From: Actinosynnema pretiosum
GTDB lineage: Bacteria; Actinomycetota; Actinomycetes; Mycobacteriales; Pseudonocardiaceae
Direction of reading: 5' to 3'
DNA length: 64,000 nt
NCBI RefSeq assembly: GCF_024171695.1
Contig: NZ_JAMTCF010000018.1
Location: 124,001 to 188,000, forward strand
Shown: positions 32,629 through 39,766 of the stretch, piece after piece
How the letters are laid out: every line of letters starts with the position of its first letter
Position numbering within the stretch: the stretch's first letter is position 1
Notes under the pieces: model-generated
The model's input: the letters and a program-made list of their open reading frames with translations, nothing else
What the model was told of the DNA's origin: nothing
The model's database searches: none
Translations under genes and position numbers: made by a program

Positions 32629-32882
32629 GTACCGCCCCTCCCTGCTTGTTGCGCTGACAACTGATCGGTAGCGACGTTACGCGATCCCCTCGGGGGCGGC
32701 GCACGTTGACCTTGAGGCGTCGCGCACGTCCGGAGGTCCACAGTGGACGAGGGGTCACCAGGGGAGTTGCGCGCACACCCCGCCGAGAGATGAAATCACT
32801 ATCGGTGATATCAAGCGCGTTCGCCGTACCTCCTGGTGGGGTACACCCTTTGTTGAACGTGTGCGCAGACGTGAGGAGCACC

Positions 32883-34595
32883 GTGGAGGACCGCACGATC
32901 GCAGATCGCTACCGGTTGACGGAGCGGATCGGCGCAGGTGGCATGGGCGTGGTCTGGCGCGCCCAGGACCAGCGGTTGCACCGCGTAGTCGCCGTCAAGG
33001 AACTGCGCCCCGGAATCGCGTTCGACGAGGCCTACACCGAGCGGGCGATCCGCGAGGGCAGGATCGCCGCACGGCTCCAGCACCCGAACGTGATCGCCCT
33101 CTACGACGTGGTCGAGCACGACGACCGGCCGTGGCTGATCATGGAGTACCTGCCGTCCAAGAGCCTGGCGGCGCTGCTGTCCGAGCGCGGCAGGCTGCCC
33201 GCCGACGAGACGGTGCGGCTGGGCATCCAGCTCGCCGCCGGTCTCGTCGCCGCCCACCACGCCGGTGTGGTGCACCGCGACGTGAAGCCGGGCAACGTGC
33301 TGGTGACCGAGTTCGGCACGGTCAAGATCACCGACTTCGGCACCTCGCGCGCGGCCGACGAGGTCACGATGACCGCGTCCGGGCTGCTGATCGGGACGCC
33401 CGCGTACCTCTCGCCCGAGGTGGCGCGCGGCGGGCGGGCCGAGTTCCCGGCGGACGTGTACGGGCTGGGGGCGACGCTGTACGCGGCCGTCGAGGGCGAG
33501 CCGCCGTTCGGCACGGACGCCAACACGATCGCGATGCTGCACCGGGTCGCCGAGGGCAAGTACGCGCAGCCCGAGCACGCGGGCCCGCTCGCGCCGGTGC
33601 TGAACCGGCTGCTGGACGTGGACCCGGCGACCAGGCCGACGATGACCGAGGCGGTGCGGCTGCTGCGCGAGGTGCGGCCGGACTCCTCGCCGACGGCGAT
33701 CGTCGCCGCGCCCGCCGGGACGACGGTGATCGCCGAGCCCGCCGTGGAGGCGCTGCCCGCCGAGGCCGCCGCAGGAGCGGCAGCGGGGGCGGCCGCGGTC
33801 GCCGCCGCCGCCGACATCGCCCAGTCCACCCCGCAGCCGACCAAGGTCGACGACCTCGGCGTCCCGCCGGAGCCGGAGCGCGCGGCGGAACCGGAGCAGC
33901 GCCACCCCCCGACCGTCGTGGACGAGCCCGCGACGGCGTTCACCCCGGCGCCGCCCACCCCGTACGTGCCGCCCCGCCCCCAGTACCGCACCCAGCCCGA
34001 CGAGCCCGAGGAGGAGGGCGGCGGTCGCAAGGTGCTGCCGATCGTGGCGCTCGCGCTGGCCACGCTCGTCATCGCCACCCTGGTCACCTACCTGGTGAAC
34101 CAGTCCGGCCAGGACGACCAGGCGGCCACCCCGCCCCCGCAGACCACGGTCACCACCGAGATCACCGGTGGCGAGCAGCCCGGCGGCCAGCAGCCCGGCA
34201 CTGGCGAGGAGAAGCCGACCAGCGACGCCCCGTCGTCCCCGCCCGCCTCCAGCTCGCCCGCGCCGTCGACGCAGACGAGCACCCAGGAGCAACCGCCCCC
34301 GCCGCAGACCGCGCCGGTGGACCAGGGGCTGCGCGACTACTACTCGCTGTTGCCGGGCAACACCGAGGCCGGGTACGCGAGGCTGACGGACAACTTCAAG
34401 GCGGGGCGCGCGGGCACCTACCAGGGGTACGCCGGGTTCTGGCAGACGATCAGCTCGGTGTCGCTGACCGACGTGCAGGTCGTCGGCCCGAACCAGGTGC
34501 GCGCGACCGTGGTCTACAACGGCGGCTCGCGCGAGACGAACACCTTCACCCTGGTCCAGTCGAACGGCCAGTGGCTGATCGACGGCCAGTACTAG
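32883..34595 (+). CDS. membrane Ser/Thr protein kinase (PknB-like) with NTF2-like sensor tail
   Basis: A 570-residue receptor-type kinase. Kinase domain residues about 10-270: glycine loop GAGGMGVVW, K39 in VAVKEL, HRDVKPGN with D133, DFG with D151, and the activation loop TASGLLIGTPAYLSPE. A Pro/Ala/Glu-rich juxtamembrane segment follows, then one transmembrane helix (about 383-404, LPIVALALATLVIATLVTYL) and a Pro/Ser/Thr stalk. The extracellular C-terminus (about 475-570, LRDYYSLLPGNTEAGYARLT ... QWLIDGQY) resembles an NTF2-like fold and takes the place of PASTA repeats. GTG 32883 follows GAGGAG. It stands alone. Confidence 0.9.
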   Translation: MEDRTIADRYRLTERIGAGGMGVVWRAQDQRLHRVVAVKELRPGIAFDEAYTERAIREGRIAARLQHPNVIALYDVVEHDDRPWLIMEYLPSKSLAALLSERGRLPADETVRLGIQLAAGLVAAHHAGVVHRDVKPGNVLVTEFGTVKITDFGTSRAADEVTMTASGLLIGTPAYLSPEVARGGRAEFPADVYGLGATLYAAVEGEPPFGTDANTIAMLHRVAEGKYAQPEHAGPLAPVLNRLLDVDPATRPTMTEAVRLLREVRPDSSPTAIVAAPAGTTVIAEPAVEALPAEAAAGAAAGAAAVAAAADIAQSTPQPTKVDDLGVPPEPERAAEPEQRHPPTVVDEPATAFTPAPPTPYVPPRPQYRTQPDEPEEEGGGRKVLPIVALALATLVIATLVTYLVNQSGQDDQAATPPPQTTVTTEITGGEQPGGQQPGTGEEKPTSDAPSSPPASSSPAPSTQTSTQEQPPPPQTAPVDQGLRDYYSLLPGNTEAGYARLTDNFKAGRAGTYQGYAGFWQTISSVSLTDVQVVGPNQVRATVVYNGGSRETNTFTLVQSNGQWLIDGQY

Positions 34596-34668
34596 CGCGC
34601 GGGACTCGTCCCCCGACCCGGCGTTTCGCCGCCCCGCGCCGGGTCGGGCGTCACTAGCATCGGTGACC

Positions 34669-35307
34669 GTGGGCTTCGACCTGGCGGCGTGGCGGGAGAG
34701 CGCGCCGATCACCGCCGAGGCCGCGCTGGAGAGGTACCGGGACCTCGCGGCGCGGTCACTGGCCGGTGCCGTGGAACCGGAGCTGAAGGGGTTCCTGGAG
34801 GAGCTGGGGACCGCGTTCGCGGCGGGGGTGACGCCGTGGGCGCAGGAGCCGAGCGCGCGCGGCGGCGTGGTCGTGATGTCGGTCCGCTGGTCGCAGAGCG
34901 CGCGGGTGCACGCGGTGGTGCGGGAGCTGGCGCGGCGGCACGGGCTGGTGTGCTTCGACCCGCAGGAGCGGCAGGTGCTGCACCCGTGGGTCGCGCTGTC
35001 GCTGTCCGACGGGACCCGCGTCGAGAACCCGGACGCGGAGCGCATCGCGGCGGCGCTGGGGAGCCTGTCGCGGAGCAGGTACTACGCGATCCTGGAGCGC
35101 GCGGAGCAGGACTACGTGCAGGTGGGGTACGGGGAGTCCGCGGAGGGCGGGGCGAGCTACGCGCTGGAGCGCAGATCGGGCTCGGCTGACCGGCACCACC
35201 GGTGCGAGCTGCCGGACCTGGCGCGGGTGACGCGCGCGTTCGAGGCGTTCGCGGCGGGGGAGGACGGGTGGGAGGCGGGGTTCGAGTGGTACCGGGTGGA
35301 GTTCTGA
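34669..35307 (+). CDS. hypothetical protein
   Basis: A 212-residue soluble protein that I cannot name. Visible blocks: GFDLAAWRESAPITAEAALE, VVVMSVRWSQSARVHAVVRE, LARRHGLVCFDPQERQVL, and SRYYAILERAEQDYVQVGYG with a basic loop near RSGSADRHHRC. The RHGLVCFDPQE segment recalls small proteins that accompany polymorphic toxins as immunity factors, but there is no toxin gene next to it. GTG 34669 or GTG 34663 can be the start; neither has a strong site. Confidence 0.6.
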   Translation: MGFDLAAWRESAPITAEAALERYRDLAARSLAGAVEPELKGFLEELGTAFAAGVTPWAQEPSARGGVVVMSVRWSQSARVHAVVRELARRHGLVCFDPQERQVLHPWVALSLSDGTRVENPDAERIAAALGSLSRSRYYAILERAEQDYVQVGYGESAEGGASYALERRSGSADRHHRCELPDLARVTRAFEAFAAGEDGWEAGFEWYRVEF

Positions 35308-35316
35308 GGCGGCGCC

Positions 35317-35338
35317 CCACCGGTGCGCTCCCCGGTGG
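35317..35338. terminator. short bidirectional hairpin
   Basis: CCACCGG (35317-35323) pairs with CCGGTGG (35332-35338) around 8 bases, between the convergent hypothetical and TIR genes. Confidence 0.55.
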
Positions 35339-35368
35339 CGCGCGCAGCTCCCGCTCGACCCGACGGGG

Positions 35369-36505
35369 TCAGGCGGCCGTGTTCCGGGGGCCGTCGATCT
35401 CCTCGATCCGGTGCGCCCAGGCGCGCATGACGTCCCGTCCCTCGGCGACGATGGTCAGCGCCTTGCGGAGCCTGCGCATCACGGGCCGCAGGTTGCGGGA
35501 CCCGCTCTCCACCGGCTGCATGAGCGCCACCAGCTTCTCCAGGGCCCCGAGCCCCTCCTCGCTGCTGCCGGTGAGCATCCTGATGCCGCTGAAGAAGGTC
35601 TCCACCTCCTCGGGCTTCGTGGTGCGGTTCTCCAGCTCCTCGGGGATCCGGTCGAGGATGGCGTTCATGCCGGAGTCGATGTCCAGCAGGAGGCTGCTGA
35701 ACCTGCCCGCCAGCGCCTCCACCGCGATCGACGGCTCGGCCAGCTCCTCGGCGAGCCTGGCGAAGACGACCAAGCGCGCGGTGGCCCCCTCGCCCCGCTC
35801 GTTCGCCGCCTGCAACTCCTCGCTCGCGCGCTGGGTCAGCTCCCCGACGGCGGTCATCTGCTCCCCGAGCGCGGTCACCGTCTCCGCCCACTCGGGCATC
35901 GCGGTCTCCGAACCGGCCACCAGGTCCCAGAAACCGGGGGTGTCCTCCTCGGGGCTCTCCTGCTTCCTCCCCGGCAGGACGACCGGTTCGGCGGACTCGG
36001 TGGTGGCGATCGCCTGCGCCAGGCGGCTCGCCAGGCCCGCCACGGCGCTCCGGTACTCGGAGGAGCCCGGATCGGCGAACCGCAGTTCCGTCCACCTCAC
36101 CCAGTTGAAGGTGCCGGTCAGGTCGATCAAGGGGTCCGAGTTGGAATCGTCCTTGAGCGTGAGGGTCGGGACGTCGACGTAGAGGATCGGCAGGACGAGC
36201 TCCCTGATCCCCAGTTCCGTCGCGCGATTGGCGAAGAAGCTCAGCTCCCGGCGGCACTCCTTGCTGAGGAAGTAGCGCGGGGTCAGGATGGGGATGAAGA
36301 AGGCGACGGTCGACAGGTTGTCGTCGATCCTGGACTTCCAGTCGTCGCCCCAGTTCAGCTTCTCCCGGTCGAGGAACAGGTCGATCGCGTCCCCGGTGAT
36401 CATCTCGTACTGGGCGCCCACGTCCTTCGCGAGCCGGGTGATGCGCTTGTTCTCCGCGTCGTCGTCCGCGTGGACGTACGACCAGAAACCGCCGGGTGAT
36501 GCCAT
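35369..36505 (-). CDS. TIR-domain protein with C-terminal helical region
   Basis: A 378-residue soluble protein. The first ~150 residues form a TIR domain: FWSYVHADDD (box 1), DLFLDREKLNWGDDWKSRID (box 2 region), VAFFIPILTPRYFLSKECRREL with E87 at the position of the NADase glutamate of bacterial TIRs, and LVLPILYVDVP. The C-terminal ~200 residues are helical, with MPEWAETVTALGEQMTAVGE and LRKALTIVAEGRDVMRAW, and have no recognised sensor fold. No Thoeris or STAND partner is adjacent. ATG 36505 has a modest GAGAGGGAAC site. Either a stand-alone NAD-consuming defence effector or a signalling adaptor is possible. Confidence 0.85.
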   Translation of the reverse strand: MASPGGFWSYVHADDDAENKRITRLAKDVGAQYEMITGDAIDLFLDREKLNWGDDWKSRIDDNLSTVAFFIPILTPRYFLSKECRRELSFFANRATELGIRELVLPILYVDVPTLTLKDDSNSDPLIDLTGTFNWVRWTELRFADPGSSEYRSAVAGLASRLAQAIATTESAEPVVLPGRKQESPEEDTPGFWDLVAGSETAMPEWAETVTALGEQMTAVGELTQRASEELQAANERGEGATARLVVFARLAEELAEPSIAVEALAGRFSSLLLDIDSGMNAILDRIPEELENRTTKPEEVETFFSGIRMLTGSSEEGLGALEKLVALMQPVESGSRNLRPVMRRLRKALTIVAEGRDVMRAWAHRIEEIDGPRNTAA

Positions 36506-36658
36506 GTGCTGTTCCCTCTCCGGGTTCGTCGCCAGGCCACCGGAAGTCGGTTCGGGAATTTCCCCGTCATCGCGACTTCGCTGGTTCGGCAGCCTAGGCG
36601 CGCGACGAGAAAGGCGAGCAGCACAAATGCGGAATGCGGGAAAAGCGCTGTCCTCAGC

Positions 36659-37057
36659 TCACGGCAGCAGCAGATCCGGTGGGATCTGGAGCGCGATCGT
36701 GATCAACGACTGCACCCGCCCCGCGATCACCGCCAACAACCCCTGCAACTCCGGCGCCGCCGCGTCCGCCGCCCCCTTCAGCAGGTCCAGGTCCGCCCCG
36801 ATCCGCTCCAGCGCCCCCGTCACGTCCGCCTCCCCGGAGGTCATCGCCTTCGCGATCTCCTCCAGCGGCAGCCCGCCCGCCTCCAGCTCCTTCACCAACC
36901 CGATCACGTCCGCGTCCTGCTCCCGGTACAGCCGGTAGTTCCCCCCGGACCGCCCGGCGGGCGCCAGCAGCCCCAGGTTCGTGTAGTGGTCGACGGTCCG
37001 AGGACTCACGCCGGCCTTCGCCGCCAGCTCGCCGATCCTGATCAACGCCTCGGCCAC
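36659..37057 (-). CDS. MerR-family regulator
   Basis: About 132 residues. The winged HTH is plain: [60 protein letters not shown] helical C-terminal part follows ([20 protein letters not shown]) that lacks the Cys residues of metal-sensing members, so a hydrophobic ligand or protein partner is more likely. GTG 37057 is preferred; a TTG 4 codons later is possible. It is divergent from the Spo0M-like gene, with a palindrome between them at 37109-37128. Confidence 0.88.
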   Translation of the reverse strand: MAEALIRIGELAAKAGVSPRTVDHYTNLGLLAPAGRSGGNYRLYREQDADVIGLVKELEAGGLPLEEIAKAMTSGEADVTGALERIGADLDLLKGAADAAAPELQGLLAVIAGRVQSLITIALQIPPDLLLP

Positions 37058-37108
37058 CGCGCCACACCACCTTCCGCCCGTGCCCACGGCAATCAACACG
37101 CAAACCAT

Positions 37109-37128
37109 ACAGTGTCACGTGCTACTGT
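37109..37128. promoter_or_regulatory. candidate MerR operator
   Basis: ACAGTGTCACGTGCTACTGT is a 20-bp imperfect palindrome (16 of 20 positions symmetric, with a CACGTG core). It lies between the divergent MerR and Spo0M-like genes, as MerR-type sites usually do. Confidence 0.55.
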
Positions 37129-37227
37129 CACGCTCAGTGCCCGTCTCGACCGATTTGCGTGGTCACCGCAGCACGACCGCACCACGGCACGACCCCCACC
37201 CCGTCCTTCCCAACGGAGGAAATCCTG

Positions 37228-38379
37228 ATGTTCAAGCGGATGCTGAGCGCCTTCGGCGTCGGCGGCCCGTCGGTCGACACCGTGCTGGACTCCCCGCACG
37301 CCGCGCCCGGCCAGCTGATCAGCGGCCAGGTGCGCATCCAGGGCGGCAGCTCGGAGGCGGTCATCGACCAGGTCGTGCTGTCCCTGGTGACCCGCGTCGA
37401 GGTCGAGCGGCACGACGACGAGTACGCGGGCGTCGCCGAGTTCCTGCGCGTCGCGGTCGCCCACAACGTCCGCGTGGCCGCGAACCAGCCGCTCTCCGTG
37501 CCGTTCCAGATCCCGGTGCCGTGGGAGACCCCGATCACCGCCGTCGGCGGCGCGCCGCTGCCCGGCGTGTCCGTCGGCGTGCGCACCGAGCTGGTCATCG
37601 CGGGCGCGCCCGACAAGGGCGACCTCGACCCGGTGCTGATCTCCCCGCTGCCCTCGCAGGACCGCGTGCTCCAGGCGTTCGGCCAGCTCGGCTTCCAGTT
37701 CCGCAAGGCGGACGTCGAGGCGGGCCGCATCCACGGCGTCAACCAGGAGCTCGGCTTCTACCAGGAGCTGGAGTTCTTCCCGCCGCAGCAGTTCGCGGGC
37801 CGGGTCAACGAGGTCGAGCTGACCTTCGTGGCCAACCCGCACGAGCTGGTCGTGGTCCTGGAGGCCGACAAGCGCGGTGGCATGTTCAGCTCCGGTGGCG
37901 ACGCCTTCGGGCGCTTCCACGTGTCCCACAACGACGCCATGCACACCGACTGGGCCTCGGCCGTCGGCCAGTGGCTGACCCAGGTGGTCGAGCGCGGCGG
38001 CCACGGCGCGTTCGGCGGGCAGCCCGGCTACGGCGCGAACCCGGCGTTCGGCGGCAACCCCGCGTTCGGCGGCCAGCCCGGCGGCTTCGGCCAGCCCGGT
38101 TACGGCGCCCAGCCGGGTTACGGCGCGCAGCCCGGCTACGGCCAGCCCGCGTACGGCCAGCCCGGCTACGGGGGTCAGCCGGGTTACGGCGGCCAGCCCG
38201 CCTACGGCTACGACCAGCACCACCACCAGGAGCGTCGCGGTCCCGGCATGGGCGCGGTCGTCGGCGGTGTCGCGGCGGGCGTCGTCGGCGGCATGATCCT
38301 CAACGAGGTCATCGACGAGGTCGGCGACTCGTTCGAGGACGAGGGCGAGGACTTCGCGGGCGGCTTCGACGAGGAGTGA
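37228..38379 (+). CDS. Spo0M-like sporulation-control/arrestin-fold protein
   Basis: A 383-residue protein. Residues 1-245 match the Spo0M/SpoOM family: [68 protein letters not shown], with the later [20 protein letters not shown]. From about 265 there are some ten GQPGYGA/GNPAFGG-type repeats. The C-terminus is a glycine-zipper-like segment ([17 protein letters not shown]) and an acidic tail. Spo0M proteins affect development in spore formers, probably through cytoskeletal or membrane contacts. ATG 37228 follows GGAGGAAA. MerR lies divergently upstream. Confidence 0.9.
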   Translation: MFKRMLSAFGVGGPSVDTVLDSPHAAPGQLISGQVRIQGGSSEAVIDQVVLSLVTRVEVERHDDEYAGVAEFLRVAVAHNVRVAANQPLSVPFQIPVPWETPITAVGGAPLPGVSVGVRTELVIAGAPDKGDLDPVLISPLPSQDRVLQAFGQLGFQFRKADVEAGRIHGVNQELGFYQELEFFPPQQFAGRVNEVELTFVANPHELVVVLEADKRGGMFSSGGDAFGRFHVSHNDAMHTDWASAVGQWLTQVVERGGHGAFGGQPGYGANPAFGGNPAFGGQPGGFGQPGYGAQPGYGAQPGYGQPAYGQPGYGGQPGYGGQPAYGYDQHHHQERRGPGMGAVVGGVAAGVVGGMILNEVIDEVGDSFEDEGEDFAGGFDEE

Positions 38380-38385
38380 CCCGCC

Positions 38386-38424
38386 TCCCGCCGTCCCGCC
38401 GGACCACCCGGCGGGACGGCGGGA
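38386..38424. terminator. perfect 17-bp bidirectional hairpin
   Basis: TCCCGCCGTCCCGCCGG (38386-38402) pairs fully with 38408-38424 around a 5-base loop, between convergent genes. Confidence 0.88.
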
Positions 38425-38428
38425 AACC

Positions 38429-39253
38429 TCACCCCAGCAACGGGATCAGGTTCTCCTCCTCGTACCGCAGGTGCGCCTCCAGCTCCTCCGCGAGCCGGTC
38501 CACCTCGTCCGCCACCCCGGCGCCCCCGCCCGCGAGCACCTCCTTGAGCCGCGCCAGCAGCGCCGCGATCGCCTCGTGCTCGCGCGCCAACCGGTCCATC
38601 ACCGGCTCCATCTCCGGGTACCGGTTCCGCAGGTGCGGGAACAGCATCAGGTCCTCACCGGTGTGGTGGTTGTGCAGCCCGGCGCACACGGTCAGGCAGT
38701 TCACCCGCAACTGCGCGCCGAGCGTCCCGCCCGAAGCCCGGATCTCCTTGCGCACCAACGCCAACTCGCGCCGGAACGCGTCGTGCACGGCCAGCAGCGC
38801 GCCGCTCATCGACTTCTCGTTCGGCGTCGGCGGCCCCGGCACCGGGTTGAGCGCCACCACCGGCAGCACCCGCGTCGTCTTCTCCTGGTACGCGCCCCAC
38901 CCCGGATCGGCCTCGACGGCGCGCGCGAACATCCGCGCCCGCTCCTCGCCGCGCAGCACCTCCGCGTCCGCCTCGTAGGTGAAGACCCCGTTCTCCACGG
39001 TCACCCTGGGGTTGGCCACCAGGTTCAGGTACCAGTCGGGGTGCTTGGGCGCCCCGCCCGCCGACGCGATCACCAGCACCCGCTCCACGTCCGGCAGGTA
39101 GCCGACGGGGTTGGTGTGCTTGGCGCCGGTGCGCGCGCCGGTGGTGGTGAGCAGCAGCAGCCTGCCGCCCTCGAACATGCCGCCGACGCGCCCGGCGTTG
39201 GCCCGGAACTCGTCGATCACCTGCTGGTTGAACTGCTTGAAGGCATCGGTCAT
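38429..39253 (-). CDS. deazaflavin-dependent nitroreductase (DDN) fused to hemerythrin
   Basis: A 274-residue two-domain protein. Residues 1-140 are of the F420-dependent DDN/split-beta-barrel type: GRLLLLTTTGARTGAKHTNP, VLVIASAGGAPKHPDWYLNL, NPRVTVENG, EADPGWGAYQEKT. Residues about 150-274 are a hemerythrin-like four-helix bundle with metal ligands in HDAFRRE, HNHHTGEDLMLFPHL, REHEAI and HLRYEEENLIP. A diiron centre combined with an F420H2-dependent reductase suggests redox sensing or detoxification of O2 or NO. ATG 39253 follows GGAGAGACC. It has no operon partner. Confidence 0.9.
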   Translation of the reverse strand: MTDAFKQFNQQVIDEFRANAGRVGGMFEGGRLLLLTTTGARTGAKHTNPVGYLPDVERVLVIASAGGAPKHPDWYLNLVANPRVTVENGVFTYEADAEVLRGEERARMFARAVEADPGWGAYQEKTTRVLPVVALNPVPGPPTPNEKSMSGALLAVHDAFRRELALVRKEIRASGGTLGAQLRVNCLTVCAGLHNHHTGEDLMLFPHLRNRYPEMEPVMDRLAREHEAIAALLARLKEVLAGGGAGVADEVDRLAEELEAHLRYEEENLIPLLG

Positions 39254-39766
39254 GGGGTCTCTCCAGGGTTTTCCGGGCAGGCCGAGGACACCGGCGGCGT
39301 CGGGCGTGCCTCGGTGGGAGGTGGTTCACAGGGCGCGTCGCGGCGACCGGTCAGCGCGGACCGGTGGCGAGGACGCGAGTGGGACGGCGCTCAGGCGCCG
39401 TGAAGAGCCGACCAGGCAGCGGAAATCGGCGCGCGGACGTCACAGAGGGCGCGCGGAACCCGTGCGTGGTCGTGCGAGGGGGAGAACCCGGACGTGGCGG
39501 ACCTCGGGCCCGCCCGGCGATCAAGCCTGGGCCGGGAGCCCGTCTCGGTAGTGGCCAGAAGCGGCCGACCCGGCAGTCACGGGCGTGAGACTAGCCCCAG
39601 CGGGCCTTCGGCGGCAAGCGGGGTGAACACCCGGTGGCACGGACGTGGAATCGCTCCCGCAAGTCCCTGTCCGGTGGACAGAAACCCCGTCGCGCGCTTC
39701 CCCGCGCCCAGGGACGCCCGGTAGACCCGAGGCGTGTCCGGGTCCGGCGGGAAAGGGCGGTGTCGC
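39254..39766. other. gene-free region upstream of the mannosidase
   Basis: About 510 bases without a credible gene; short frames lack coding bias. It contains the promoters for the divergent DDN-hemerythrin and GH92 genes. I can assign only the GH92 site GGGAAAGGG at 39752-39760. Confidence 0.45.
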
